Shown one piece after another: positions 1 through 12,997 of a stretch of DNA of 64,000 nucleotides. Origin of the DNA: Aplysia californica (taxonomy: Eukaryota > Mollusca > Gastropoda > Aplysiida > Aplysiidae). Each line of letters opens with the position of its first letter. Position 1 is the stretch's first letter. Location: contig NW_004797722.1 of NCBI RefSeq assembly GCF_000002075.1, positions 315,831-379,830 of the forward strand. Reading direction: 5' to 3'. The position numbers and the translations under genes are program-made. A model generated the notes under the pieces. It ran no database searches and had not been told where the DNA came from. It saw only the letters and a list, made by a program, of their open reading frames with translations.

Positions 1-16
1 CTCCCTCCCTCCCTCC

Positions 17-47
<31 letters not shown>

Positions 48-58
48 TCACACACACA
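1..58. repeat. CT/CA-rich simple sequence
   Basis: CCCT units pass into CT and then CA dinucleotide repeats at the very start of the window. It is plain low-complexity DNA with no coding potential. Confidence 0.9.
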
Positions 59-60
59 CT

Positions 61-165
61 ACCGGGTCTGGGCGCTGAAACTTTCCGAAATCACAAAAGA
101 ATTACCCTACCGGGTCTGTATACTTCGTGACTTTGTTCCCGGTTACCAGGTCTGTATACACTTCG
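61..165 (+). repeat. Short degenerate direct repeats (CCGGGTCTGTATACTTCG type)
   Basis: The motif ACCGGGTCTG occurs at 61. A longer version, TACCGGGTCTGTATACTTCG, lies at 108-127, and a variant (TACCAGGTCTGTATACACTTCG-like) at 144-165. The copies are 36-47 bp apart and diverged. No family is recognised. Confidence 0.5.
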
Positions 166-309
166 TTCCCACTTTTCCAATTTTTTTTCAGGATTTTGAA
201 CTTTTTCAAAGGGTATATGTATTTTGTGTCAATGGAAAGGTCTTTTAAAGAGGAATTGGTAAGATTGTACTTTACCGGACCACCGGTAGCCGCCGGTCGG
301 AACTACTTT

Positions 310-334
310 CACTAGGCACCCGTGGTGCCTAGTG
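310..334. repeat. Perfect 11-bp hairpin
   Basis: CACTAGGCACC (310-320) is followed after three bases by its exact reverse complement GGTGCCTAGTG (324-334). It may be the tip of an inverted-repeat element, but no larger structure could be drawn around it. Confidence 0.7.
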
Positions 335-421
335 GCAGTGGTCTGCTATTCTTCCTTTCCGAGCTCCCCTACTCATTTTCCAATGTCCTCCCCCTTCGAC
401 TGCCGACTACCGACTGACGTC

Positions 422-1626
422 TGGTGGATTTCACGGTAAGGGTGGGAGAGACAACACAGGGTTTATTTTTTAAATAAAATTCCCCTGTTGTACTGTTTTG
501 TGTTCAATTTGTGTTGTTTTGATTTTTATGGGCCCAATGAACACGTGAATAAAAACAAGTGTTGACTTTGTAAACTTTGTTTGATATTTTGCGTAACAAT
601 GTTACGGACGTTAGGATTTAGATTTCTAAGCGTTTCCCGATGTTTGCGAGTCTGGCAATTTTCGTTTTAAAAAATGGCATATTATGCTAGATTTTCTCAA
701 AAAATGGCTAGAACACCCTAGAAGTATGTTTTTCTAATGTGATAGTATGTTTTTCTAATGATTAATGTGATATTATATATATAGTTCACTCAGCCAAAAG
801 GTGTCCGCTGAAGTCCGCACATTGGTTCAGATGACGCTACAGTCTCTGTTTTGAAGCTCTCTTTCGTTTCACCGGAAGAGGAATAGGAATAGCATAGATA
901 TATATATATATATACAGTTTGTTAGTTTCACTTTTACTTTTAATAAATATTTTCACACAAGTAGGGTAACTCTGTTCGCAAAGTCTGCACTTTTTCGAAG
1001 AGGGCGCCACCGAATATTGAGGACACTTTTACTTTTTTAATTGGCTTAATTATAGAGGAGTGAACTATATTGTTTTACACGATTTTTGTCTTGGCCAAGA
1101 TATAAATCAATAAAGTGATGCGGTCCAGCTGAGCGATTATCAAGGCCGTGAGCATACTTCTATCTAAATCTAAGGGCTGTACGCATACGGGAGGGAGGGC
1201 CGTACGCATAGCTATGAGAATATGCGTATGGGAGGACCGTACGCATAACCACAGGCAAAAAAAAACAACCCTGCGTTGTCTCTCACACCCTTACTGTGAA
1301 ATCGGCCCAGTCAGATTATAAACACATTTTTTTTTCGTGTTCTAGCCGTTTTTAAAAAAGAAAATGTAGCATAATATGCCATTTCAAAGGGAAATTGTCA
1401 GACTCGCGAACATTGGGAAACGCACAAAGTCGAAATCCTTACGTCCGTGATGCTGTTACCCAAAATATCAAGCAAAATAAACAAAGTCAACACTTGTTTT
1501 TATTCTTGTGTTTATTGGGCTCATAAACAAACAAAACAACATTGAACATCAAACAGTACAACTTGAGAATTATATAAAAAAAACAACCCCGTTTTGTCTC
1601 TTCCACCCTTACCATGAAATCCGCCA
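422..1626. mobile_element. Long terminal-inverted-repeat element, about 1.2 kb
   Basis: The left arm (about 422-716) and right arm (about 1332-1626) are diverged reverse complements over nearly 300 bp. Landmarks shared by both arms, in order from the end, are GGATTTCACGGTAAGGGTGG, AAAACAAGTGTTGACTTTG, CGTTTCCCGATGTT, and GGCATATTATGCTA near the inner edge. A second partial copy of the arm tip, in right-arm orientation, lies at about 1264-1313. The unpaired centre (717-1331) has no convincing ORF but carries repeated CCGTACGCATA motifs (1168-1252). This is the form of a non-autonomous foldback or long-TIR DNA transposon. The superfamily is unknown and no target duplication was established. Confidence 0.75.
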
Positions 1627-1679
1627 TATCAATAATTTGTAACCTCAAAATGACCAAAGTCGATGCGTAAACCACCTGG

Positions 1680-4600
1680 TTTAAAGGAATAAATTAACGA
1701 TGATAAAATTCATCGTAAAGCCCATTCATTTCTTATTCCCGCCTTGTGTACATTGACCTCTTGACTGTTTATAATGCGGTACCAAGGAGACAGTGTGTTG
1801 GTTAGCCTACTTGTTTCGTCGGCCACTACCGTTGCAAAATATCAGAAGTTTTGCTTCACTCGGTAAAGACAAAATAATACTTCCATAAATATGTGGCGTA
1901 TTCAAAGGAAACACCCGAAAGACACTCTTGTTAAACAGGCTGTGTTATAACTTATTTGATAAACTTGTGTAAAATCAGCATCTTCATTCTTTTGACTGTT
2001 AGCCGCCATGTGAAGACCAACACTACCTAGTGTGTAAATTTACTACTCAGTTAGACTGGTTGATCATAATTTTTTTAAAATGGAGGATGAGAAACTAATT
2101 GAAGAGATCTCTGCCTAAGACCCTGGTGCTCGGGAGCAAGGAAAATGCGGGATCTTAAGCAAACGAGATCTTACTCTACGCACAAAGGGGAGTACGGTGA
2201 CCCATGTTAACGCCCACAACCGGTTAAATGATTTCCCTTCATTCTAAAATGAACTGACGTTACCTCTGGCCCTGGGTGGGTTTATGCCATACGGCGAGCA
2301 AAGAGTGGTCAATCTTGATGACCAGTCACAGTGGCACGAGGCTTGCCATTTTCACTTATTATGCCATCATGACTCTCAAGATCTACGCTTATCCAGTTGC
2401 TCCTCCCATTTATCTGTCCAAAATGTATAGCTTTCCATCTCTGACTGAGTTCTCCAATTTTTTGTCATTACGCGCTATTACCGTTACGTTGTGACCACAC
2501 CAATTAAAATTGTGTCTTGCAAATTTGGAGAGACAGCTTCTGTAATGGTCAGGGAAGAGTTCACAGTTCGAAAGATCCCATGTGCAGCGAACTTGTATGC
2601 AGGATGTTGCCTCAATCTTACTTTCAGAGCTAGATTTTAGGGGTTGATTTTTGTGTAGTAAAAATTTGTATTTTTTCTAATTTTAAAAACAGCAAAGTCG
2701 TAAGCAGAGACTAATACGGTATTCATCAACTGACAACAGTTCATGCTGTGGTTCTTCACATTGTCAAGGATGGCGGATGACAAGAATTAATTTAAATTTG
2801 AAACAAAGGTTCTACTTTTTATGCATGGGCAGCCATGAAGAAGATTTTAGTTGAATTGAGATCCCTGGGGAAAAGTCCAGGAGTAATATTATATCCGAGA
2901 CTAAGCATTGCTCCAGTTCACTGCCTTTGCTGGAGTCACCTACATGCAAAGCACTTGTTGTTGCAATCTTTACACCAAAGTTTGACAGTAGGAACATAAA
3001 GGGGTTAATCATTAGAATCAGATGCCACCATGGTGAAACAAAACCAGTCATTAAAAAAAAAAATATTCGCTTTTGCTGGGCAGCATGTAGTATAGTGTAT
3101 AGGGAGGTAATGTCACTTAAAAAATAGGGTGTCATTTATTTTTTTCTTTTTCTCGAACCCTGCTTTTTAGGGCGGATTCTGAAGAAAACTCCTGTTTTTA
3201 GTCATGGAGGGGTTGGTGGGTCAGTTAATGCACTGATTTATCCACCGTGGACATGTATTAATAATCCAAACAGCGAGCCAAGCTTAGTATAAGTGTGGAC
3301 ATACTCAGAGCCTTTATCATATGTCTTACTTGAAGCATCAGTCTGTTTATTATTATGTTAGCCTGTTCTTTGATGGTTTCAGCAAATAAAAGTGTAGAAT
3401 GAAGTGTAGGTGGTTGTTGGGCGCCACTGGTAAGTCCTTCTTTCTCCTTTCCCTCTATTGTTTCTGTCGTCTTCCTTTTTCCCTGTCCCGAGTGGCCGTT
3501 AATGTGTCGATGTGCCTCTTTATACTCAAGCAAAAAGATTATTTAAAAATATAAAAAAAGTGATGGCGTGGTAGAGAAGTTTGTATGCTCTGTATTTACT
3601 TGGTCATTTAGAGTGTGTCACGAACAACAAATGGGTGAAGCTAAATAAACCATGATTGGAGATTCAAGTTAATGTGTAGTGTAATTTTAGGAAATATATT
3701 CTACATTGAGTTAGTTCTAAATTTTCTTTTACTTGAAAGTACCATTATAGCTGTTCACTTTCATCTGACCACGTTAAAAAAATTCTTGCTCGTTGGGCAA
3801 TTCACCTATGCCCAGGAAACTGCATGGCACTTCTGCAGGCCAGTGACCAAACAAAAATATTCTTAAAAGAAATCTTGACCCAGTATTAAAAAACCTTTTC
3901 TCTTTGGGCCCCATATTAAAAACCACTCTTTGGATAACACAGGGTCACTAAAATAAATGACTTAGAGTAGCCTTGCCTACAAATTGCTCATTTTGAGACA
4001 TCGACACTGCCCCGCCCCCACCTTTCAGTGTAAGCTTGTAGATTTCCTCCCCCGGCTGTTTAGATGTCTCCATGTGCTCCATGTGAGTCTCGAAAAATAC
4101 TCACCCCGTCTGTTGACTCGTGTTTCTTAGGCGAACGTTAAAGAGTCATGTTGAGGAAAATATGTCAACCTTTAAATGTTTTAGGTGTATGCTGTAAATC
4201 GCCTATTATTTTTTGCCCACTTCTGGCTTACATCTGAGAAAACGTGTCGGAGCCTTAGTTTGCAGTGACTTTTATGAATGAGCTTTTAGTTTTGTTGGTC
4301 GCTTAACTTTTAGACCCGCATGTTAAGACTCAAAAAGATTAAACAGAGCAATTTGTTTTATCCCATTTAGCTGTGGTCAGACGAAAGTGAACGAGCTATA
4401 CGTAATGTTTCATTCTTTAAACTGTTTTGACTTTGAAGCTTTCATCTTCTTTATTTTTGACAGTGTGAATTAGCTTTGGATGTAGAAAAATGTTTTGCAA
4501 TGGATACAAATTTATGGAATCCAGCGTTGATAGTTGATTGATGATAGAAGAATATTTTTGGATTAAAGTCGAACAATAGTTTTAAATGGTTTAATGTTTT

Positions 4601-4714
4601 ATGTCTTATCACATGAAGTTTGGCAGCAGTGGAAGTGGCCCACTTGCCATGTGTTTTATGTTGCTTTTGGGAAAGAAGGCACTCGTATGTTGATTTTAGT
4701 TCTCCATTTTCCAG
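1680..4714. other. Non-coding stretch upstream of the first G-gamma gene
   Basis: No convincing gene is seen. All ORFs are short, AT-rich and without recognisable domains. The promoter and first exon of the downstream G-gamma gene probably lie here or further left, but the sequence alone does not place them. Confidence 0.5.
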
Positions 4715-4750
4715 CAGATTTGTTAGACGTCAGCTGAAAGAAGGCTGAAG
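4715..4750 (+). other. Candidate 36-nt non-coding exon of the first G-gamma gene
   Basis: A pyrimidine-rich acceptor (TTCTCCATTTTCCAG, ending 4714) and a strong donor (AAG|GTAAGTG, GT at 4751) bracket 36 bases that contain the string CAGCTGAAAGAAGGCTGAAG. The next acceptor in the right place is the one at 5740-5741, directly before the G-gamma start codon, so this would be a 5' UTR exon. A similar 36-nt candidate at 11761-11796 precedes the second G-gamma gene. This rests on splice-site consensus only. Confidence 0.45.
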
Positions 4751-5742
4751 GTAAGTGTTTTTCTGTTTTGACTCATTTGTTTCTGGCTGCTTTTATAGTT
4801 TGTTGTCATTTAGTTTTTTTGAGTCATGTTATTATGTTGTGTTTGTCATGGCTTTTTAACCTGGTGATTGTTTTTAATCAAGCCTGCAATTTTAAGTGGA
4901 CATTTGTATCTAGTGTTGTGACCTATATTTTTCCTTGTTGGTTTTTTAAAAAAATTTCTTTTCTTCTTTAATATTTTTTATCTCTTCAATTTATGTTTTT
5001 TGTGTTTTTCCCTTTTGTTTGTTGCCTTTTTAGTGTGGCATGCACATGTCAAAATGAGTTTGACTCTTTTTATGTAATTTTAATACACTACTCATTTAAC
5101 TTTTGAGAAAGACACCAATTTTCAGTTTGGATCACATGCAACAAAATTCAGGGATGGACAATAATTAAATCATGTGCCAGTGCCTGTTTTTAGCCAAATT
5201 TCATGGATTATGTCTATTGGGGTTGCTGGATAAGTTAGAATTTGTTAAATTTTAAGGAAGGGGGATGGGGTTCTTGATGTTTCTCAGCTGAAGTTCTGAA
5301 AAATTCAAAACAGTTAATCATATGTTTTTTATGATATTTTTCTGGTAGTGAGGATAAAGTCATCTTTAATAAAATGCATTAAGTTTAAGAGCTATAGCTT
5401 TTAACTTTTCATTCACACCTGTAGTGCAAGGTCCCTGAATTTTGTAGTTTAGCAATATTAAGACTTTTTTGATTATATTCATTATTTTAAAAGCCAACAG
5501 CATTTTTCATTTTAAGTAAAGTCAATTCTTTTTTTTTAGTATGCTTTTCATTTTGTTGTTGCATCAAATTTTCCTCACTCTCGTTTGAAGCTTTCACATT
5601 TGTCTCTTCAAAGTACGCTTCAGTGTTATGCCTGTGCCCTCATCATAGGTCTTTTTAGGCTTGTTCTTCAGGGAGAAAAAAGATATAAGCCACAGGTTGA
5701 AAATAGAATAACTAATATTTCCTCCTTGCTATCTACCCCAGC

Positions 5743-5961
5743 ATGCCAGCCTACAGTAACATGCGTGAGGCTGAAGCTACGCACAAGGCTAAGGCGGAAC
5801 TCCAGAGCTTGCAAATTCAGGCACGCACAAGGAGAATGAGAACTTCTGAGACTATAAAGGATCTTGTTAATTATGTCAACAGTCATTACCATTCCGACAA
5901 ACTGATCTTTCCAGACAAAGATAACCCTTTTAAACCCAAGAAACCGTGCACCATATTGTAA
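5743..5961 (+). CDS. G-protein gamma subunit, divergent paralog (72 aa)
   Basis: This is a small subunit that pairs with G-beta and is anchored by prenylation, so that G-beta-gamma can act beneath GPCRs at the plasma membrane. The 72-residue product has the G-gamma layout. A charged helix comes first (residues about 10-35, with KAELQSLQIQARTRRMRTSE), then a second helix (TIKDLVNYVNSHY), then the family's NPF motif in DNPFKPKKP, and finally the CaaX box CTIL. The terminal Leu predicts geranylgeranylation. The whole coding region is in one exon: the acceptor ACCCCAG ends at 5741 and the ATG follows one base later, so the start is well fixed. The stop is TAA at 5959. Codon use is AT-rich, unlike the second gamma gene downstream. 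It is quite diverged from well-known gammas, and the orthology group is uncertain. Confidence 0.85.
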   Translation: MPAYSNMREAEATHKAKAELQSLQIQARTRRMRTSETIKDLVNYVNSHYHSDKLIFPDKDNPFKPKKPCTIL

Positions 5962-6587
5962 AAAGGGGTGGTGCTGTGTTACCTGTTTTGCTGCTGGGGT
6001 TTTACATTACTTGAGTTCGTTTCATGTTGAAAAAGTACACCATGTGATTATACCAAAAAACCCCAAAACCAAACTAATAATCAGTGATGTGCGTATAGTT
6101 GTTTTTTTTCTTGTTTCTATTTTCTTACCGTTTAACTTCTTTTTCTTTCTGTGTAACATTTTGATTGATTCTTCAATTTTACTTTACACACTTGTTTCTC
6201 AGATTTGTTATTATTAAGACAGGGATGTGTTAAGTCAGATCTGTTGTGTGATCATTGCAACTAAGCTAGCAAGTTGTCTCCATGTTCTCTTTACTGGGAC
6301 ACGGTGCACAAATTATTGCCTACTGAATTTGAACGTTTGAATGAATTGCTTAATGGTCCTGGCCATGGTATCCATGTGCATATATTGTTCTCTTGATTTA
6401 TCTACAAAACTCAAAAGTCCCAAAAATGCAGATGGAAGTGTTAAATTTGCACACACACCTGATCTTAAAATTTCCTGCAAGGATGGTGTCTTACTTCAAC
6501 ACTGTCACTTGCTGGGAGGATGTCTTGAGCTATGTTTCCTTATTGCTTTTACTAGTGTGAATCTCTGTGTGGCTAATGTTATACATA

Positions 6588-6593
6588 AATAAA
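6588..6593 (+). terminator. Candidate polyadenylation signal, first G-gamma gene
   Basis: AATAAA lies about 630 bp after the stop codon, with no other gene between. It is the first clear hexamer in the likely 3' UTR. Later signals are possible. Confidence 0.4.
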
Positions 6594-6599
6594 GGAGCG

Positions 6600-9500
6600 A
6601 CATTGCCTTTAAATTGCTAGGTGTTCATAACTTCCTACATGTTCCCCGAAGCGGGCTGTCAACCACAGAGAGAATAGAATGTGTTGTAGGTTTGGCATAG
6701 CAGTCGATCTGGGATTTAGTATGTCTTTATAACTCCACGCATAGTAATTTGTATTGTTTGTGCAAATGAGTACATATATTATTTTTGTTTGGTTTACTTG
6801 TGTTTTTAATTGTTGGAAATTGAAGCCATTGTCTGCCTAGTTCTATCATATGAAAAGTGCGCGCTCCAACACATTAATTTTAATTTCTGTTCTCTACGAT
6901 TGTTGCATTGCTACAGAATTTACCTTGAAGCTAGGTGTTATGTTATTTCATGAATACTTTATCATCCCTTCATGGATTTTAGGTTGAGTTTATCCCTCCA
7001 CATTTTTATTGAGTTAAAAAAAAAATTTTTCATAAGAGATTATTGACCTAATGAAAAAGTTCTATGACTGATTTTGAAGCTCATTAAGGGGGGAAAAAGG
7101 TAAAATATGTTTGTGATGAAATATCATCGTTACTCTTTTTGATTGGAAAAAGAAATTCTCTGCACCAGGAGGAAAAAGAGTAGTTTCATGTAACGTTTGT
7201 ACTTCGTGATATCTTATTTGATCATTTTGATTAAATATATTAGCATTCATCTTGAGAGATAACAGCTGTAGGCAGGAAAATAAAAGTATCCAAAGCTTTT
7301 GTCTGCACCTGATTGTGAATGAACATGCATGTGAACTGGAGTTTGTGTTGACATATTTGCACATTCCTGTTATTTTTTCCACATTTGTTGAATGCATGTT
7401 TCTACTTTCCAGTTTTTTCTCTTATCTGTGATTGTTTTGGTTGAGTGTTGAATTCATTGCCTATTAACTTATAGGGTTGCTCAAATTTTGACTTTTTGGT
7501 TTCTGTCACAACTTTTTCCTTTTTTGTCTCTGAGGCCACATTAGTGACACGTTTGAAAGTGCAAAAGAAGTGGACAATTTCTTATCCATGTGGAATATAC
7601 CACTACTGCAATTGTTTGTCAGGTGCAATGTCATTGCTAAAACGTCCTCTTAGAAAGAACAATATTAGTAGATCGACTTTGCTGTAAATAAATGGACTGG
7701 GTTGTGAATGCCTGTTTTTTTTCTTCTGCTTCCCTAGTATTTTTTTTACCTTTTTGTCCCTTAGTGTCTGAGGAGGCAATTAATGAAGATTTTAACACTA
7801 ACATTGTCCACTTTCTTGTTGCAGGCTTGAGTTTGTAATTTTGGAAATAATAATTGTTTGTTTATTTTATCCTCTGTATCTTTTTGTTTTCTTTGATATT
7901 TTAGTCTTTTTAATGCATGTGTGTAGCTTCCATTATTCATTTTTTATTGTGTGCAATCCTGCTGCTCTTACTATATGTGTGCCAGTGTTTGGTGTTTAGT
8001 TTGGCCAACAATACATAACGTCTTACGCTGTGTAGATAGTTATTTCGAAGTATGTCTCCTGTCTGTGCCTTCACTGATTTAAAAATTTTAAAAAATGTAC
8101 TCAGATGTATATATGTACATGTATAAGTGTAAGATTTTACATTTACTGAAAATGAAAAAGTTGTGAGAAACGTGGATAAATCTTTCCTGTTTTTTTTTTT
8201 TTTTTTGGGGGGGGGGGGGTTGGTCTATTAACCTGTCTTTTATCTGAAGGAAGTGCTGTGAATTGTTATTTGTCCTTTATGCATCTATTAATATTACCTA
8301 CTACTGTTGACCAGCTTGCATTGTAAAGATTTTGGAAAGTAAGCTTGTTCCTTTGGTCAAGTGCATTCGAACCTGCCCACAACAGTCCCCCAAGATCATA
8401 GAGAAAAGTGACAGGTAGTTGGTGTGAGTTAATTGGTCACTGATTACACCTATGAAAATGAATTCTCATGTGTAAACCTCCAACAGTACATTTACATCTA
8501 GGTTAAAGCAAAGTATTCCCAGCATTATAAATAGTTTGTAATGAACAGTAAAAACTTGTACCTGATTGTCTTTGTCTTTGATGACATCCACTCATAGATC
8601 ATGAATCTGACTTCAGGTCATAATTTTGTCTTCGTTCCTTGAAACCGGCAGGAATTTAAAATCACTCTTAGACTGTCCTTTGCTTGTTGATTATTATAGT
8701 ATAGATTTAACTTAATCCATGCCTTTGGCTCCATTTGCAAGACCTAGCATTGTATTTTTCAAAGCTCAGAAGGGGTGTAAGATTAAATGGTGTACCATAT
8801 AGTATAGTATAGTGTTATATTTCTCAAACTGTATGATGCATGTTTCTTTGAAGGATTAAAACTTGTTTTAACTTTCAAGTTTTGTCGTTATTTGATATTT
8901 TATATCTGCATGTGTGGGCGCCCCAAACATCCTTCCATTTGCTGTGTTGTATCTGCAGACTTCATACCATACTCATTGTGTTGTATAATAACTACGCTAT
9001 GAATAGTAGTAGAACTGAAATGAAGAACTCGATGTGTTGTACAATAATTTCACTATGAATAGTGTTAGGACTGAAATGAGAAGACATGTTATGCTTGGAG
9101 CATATTTGAGTCTGTTATTACTTATTAACCACAGATATGTGGACAATGTTGTAAGTTTGAGAGAGCTTCAAGGATGGGGATTTTATGGTAGTAATGAACC
9201 TAGTCTTGTCGAAGAATGAAAGGTACAAAATAGTTAGATGGAGTTGCAGCAGGAACAGGAGGGGTATGTGACAAAGAGTGAGGGGTGTGGGGAAAAAAAG
9301 GCTGTACATTTGTTGCTAACATCAATATGTCATACCAGATTTGCTGGTTGCCCCGGTTACATCAATTCCACTACCCCATTGCATCAGGATTTATTGATTT
9401 TGCTGCTGCTGTGACATTTTACCAACTGTTATCTCTTTGTGAAGTAAAGGTTAAGTGTTGACAACTTTTGTATTCTTTGGTGCGCTGATGTGGAACCAGG

Positions 9501-11760
9501 TTGTGTGGGACTGTTACAATGATTTGGTAGCTTTCTATTTTCGAGGTGGGGGGGGGGTATTTTCAGCTTCTATTTTACTCTCTAAAGTATGTATGTATAT
9601 TGCAAATTAACTCACCTTGTGATTGGATGAGGGCCTCATCTAATGGGTGTCTGATATATTGGGATCCCCTGATAAAGAACAAAGGGCAATTTTGTGTTCT
9701 TTTTCGATAGAGACTCCAGATTTCTGTAAAATCACTAGGCTTATGATTGTGACAGAACTTTTACAATTCTGTCTCTTTTATACTGAAAATGATTTTAGTA
9801 CTTTCAGAAAGAATACTTTTACGATATGTAGAGCCTGTTCTCATGCCCTGAGTGTCTGAACTTCATCACTATGCAAATGCTGCATTGAGTATTCACCTGC
9901 TTGTTGCTTTTCTCCCTGCCTTGTCCAAATTCAGATTTAGGTTCCATGTTAACAGACCGAATCTTACATATAATTTTTTTTAGAAGAACAAGTTAAATAC
10001 AAGTAGCTACATTATATGTATTCTACCAAGAAATAATGTTGGAAAACTACATGCATACAGTAGTAACATCTTTAATGTTCTGAAAGACGTGCCTGGTGGA
10101 TTAGTCTGATAAAAAAGTTATAGTGCCTGAAAAAGAATTGTATTCTTCGGAGAGGTATTGTTTAAGCTATATCAGATGGGGGATAAGTATGCTTTACAAT
10201 CAGTAATATGGAATTTAATCTACACAGAGATGGTTAGAAAAGACAAAATCGTGTGGCTTAAAATTTTATGAAAGATTTTTTCGACTTTGTAGAGTATGCT
10301 TTTTAATTTAAATTTCCATGACAATAAATGTGTTGTCGGTGAAAAGTTGATCAGCTCTTGTTTTGCTAATAATGAGCAAGATTTGAGTTTGTGTACTTTG
10401 TTTGGTCTTGTTTCAACCGTAAACCTTGGGGTTCCCCCCCCCCCCCAGTTTTAAAATTGAAAAGCATAATTTCTTTGTCCTGGCTTTGAATGGCGTGCTG
10501 TGGGAAAAAATCACTATATTATGTGAAGTGTATAGGGCTGAATTTCAGAGGATCTTGACTTGCTGTACACTGTACTATACCTTTACGAAATATTTTATAG
10601 AACACTGGTGGTTGATTGGTACAGCTTATTTCCACCCATTTTCAATTCTTTTGCTGTTTCGACTGTTGGAATTTCCCTGTGTGTTCATTTTCTTATTTGG
10701 AGGCTGTGGTGTTTATAATTGGTTTGCTTCTTTTTTTGGTATGATATTTACTGTATTTCTGACTGGGTCAATAGCAGTACTATTGTTCCCTTACACTGAA
10801 CTCACCCAGCTCCTCTTTGCCTCAACTTTTCTTTTTGCAAGTGATTTGTGGAGGGAGGTCGGGAGGTGTCTATGACCCAAGAGGAAAACAACTAATTTCT
10901 GCCCGACGCTCTTATGACCTCATGTAGTTGCGAGCTCTGTAATACTTTTACTAAACAACCAACCAAACAAATTGATGAACATGCCCAGTCAATGTGGGAA
11001 AATGTTGAAAATCTAGTAAAATCACCCTTTACATTGAGCTGGATTCAGAACTGATAAAAGTGGTACAGGCCTTTCTTTCTCCCTATCTGCATTTGTCTTG
11101 TCAACCTGCTTTATTTGCTCTTCCTTGGGCTGCATACCTGGTTCTGAACTTTTTAGGTTCCTTGGAAGAATAGTGGTTCAAAATATTGGTTCTTCAGAAT
11201 GGGGAATGTGATCCCTTAAGATAATCAGGCATGAATGCTTCATGAAGAAAGGCTTCATCATCAGCAGCCTTTACACAGAACAAATTTCTTCTTCTTTTTT
11301 GGCCTAAAGTGTGCTGAGTATATATTTCGTTCAATGGCAGAAACAAAAGTGGAAACGGTCTTTTTTAATGCATGAGTTGGTTTAATGATTTAAGCAGTGA
11401 GTGCTTCTGGACCTAAGTGTGGACAAAATTCTTAAAATCTTATTGTAAAAAATCTCTGTAATCAATTAGATCTACCACTTTTTTCAGGGTTTTCCCCCCC
11501 TTGTTTTAAAAGAATACAGACTAATTTATAATGATTGTAAGTTTGGTTGAACAAAGCAATGGGCATCAGTTAAAAGCAAAAAAATGGGCATTTGTTGACG
11601 TAAAGCCAAAAACTATTTTGGAGTTTTAACAGTGCTTTTAGTGTAACAATGTCCTTCTATCAGAGGTCAAAGAGTTAAAGTGTGCGTTCTATTTTTTTGT
11701 GTTTATAATTTTATAAATTTACAAATGTGCTTAATCCTTTTACAACTATTTTGTCTTCAG
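6600..11760. other. Non-coding stretch between the two G-gamma genes
   Basis: AT-rich DNA with homopolymers (T-run then 13 G ending at 8219; 13 C at 10434-10446) and one SINE tail fragment near 10.9 kb. Chance ORFs reach 149 codons but show no domain and no splice context. I see no gene here. Confidence 0.6.
10897..10972 (+). mobile_element. 3' end fragment of a tRNA-derived SINE
   Basis: The segment TTATGACCTCATGTAGTTGC and the following GAGCTCTGTAATACTTTTACTAA-like tail match the 3' end of the full-length copy at 56318-56803 (TATGACCTTATGCAGTTGCG, then AACACTTACCAACC). Only the tail is present, so it is a truncated relic. Confidence 0.6.
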
Positions 11761-11796
11761 CTGAAGAATTCAAAGCAGTGATCAACGTGAACTGAT
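11761..11796 (+). other. Candidate 36-nt non-coding exon of the second G-gamma gene
   Basis: A good acceptor (ACTATTTTGTCTTCAG, ending 11760) and a perfect donor (GAT|GTAAGTAA, GT at 11797) enclose 36 bases beginning CTGAAGAATTCAAAGCAG. The next coding exon on this strand is the G-gamma exon opening at 14397, so this fits a 5' UTR exon. Its length equals that of the candidate exon at 4715-4750, and both include a CTGAA(A/G)GAA-like string, which suggests the two gene units arose by tandem duplication. Confidence 0.5.
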
Positions 11797-12997
11797 GTAA
11801 GTAAACATGAATCCATTCTTGATTTGACTGAAAATTACTGGTGTTAATGGTATATTTTCATTTGTTTGGGTGTTCAGTGTGAGGAAGTACATTGCTTTAA
11901 TTATATATTACAGCCTTGTAGAGGGTCATATATATACATAGGATTGATCTTTTTGGTGGGAAACATGCAGTCTTAATTTGTTTATTTTCTTGATTTAGAA
12001 AATATGATAATGGAGGGCAGAGGGGTGTGTGAAAGAGGTTGGACTATGTCCAACTGTTCACCAAATGCCGGGACTGCAGTTTGTGTGGTGGAAAGTTATG
12101 CAAACTTCTGGGCATAAGTTTTTACTATTGAAGATACTTGTTACTTGTTTAGCATGTTGCTGTAACACTGGTTAGTTATACTTTGGCTTTCAAACTGTCA
12201 AAGCTGTGTTTCTGTTATTTTATATACTGGTAGGACTGTGGGTTTCAGCTTTGTGAAGGACTGCTTTTTAAATACCTATTTCCTGTTCTATGTTGTCTTT
12301 AGATTTTTTGTCAGACTTAATTAAGACATTGCTAGTTTTATCAGTTGGCATGGAGAAGGGGTGTGGTGGGTGTGCTGTGATGTTGTCTGCTCTTTCTTTC
12401 ATTCAAACATCTGTTGTCCTCATCTCTCCTCTAAAAATATGTTACTCTCAAGTAGCACCTAATCTTTGGCACTTGTTTATTATGACCTATTTGTGGTGCA
12501 AGTGCCATAAGACTTATGAAAACTAAAGGGTGTGGTGGGTTAACAATGTCTTATCAATTGTAGGAGGAGACTCTACTTTGCTCATTTTATCACTTGTTCT
12601 TAAGAGTTTGTTGCAGCTTTCTCAGAGTTGTTTGGTAAACAATGTGAACTGGCAAGCATAGACTTTGTTCAGATAAGGCTCCTGTTGTCTTAACGAGATA
12701 AAGCTCCAAGTAGACTTACTATTTTCCGTCGTCCGAGTACACTTGCTATTACTATTATTTACAAGGTACACGTAGCCTACCACTGTAATGCATTTTATAG
12801 TACAAACGAGATTAGGAAGATTTTTCAGGCTTGTTACTAAGAATGCTTATCATGAGCATTGTGTCAACCATGTAGGATAAATCATATGACTACTAGGATA
12901 AATTTATAGCATGAACATGGTGAACACGCACTGTGGTCTGTGTCAGGATGAAGTTAATGCAGATATATTATTATGAATAGCAGTGTTATTAGTTATA

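Noticed and set aside
2081-2116. Short ORF MEDEKLIEEISA that looks like a gene start
   Set aside because: It stops after 12 codons with no GT donor inside the frame that would carry it into another exon.
10426-10875. 149-codon hydrophobic ORF on the + strand
   Set aside because: It opens next to a C13 homopolymer, has a T-rich composition that mimics membrane segments, and shows no family motif or splice context. Its end runs up to a SINE tail fragment.
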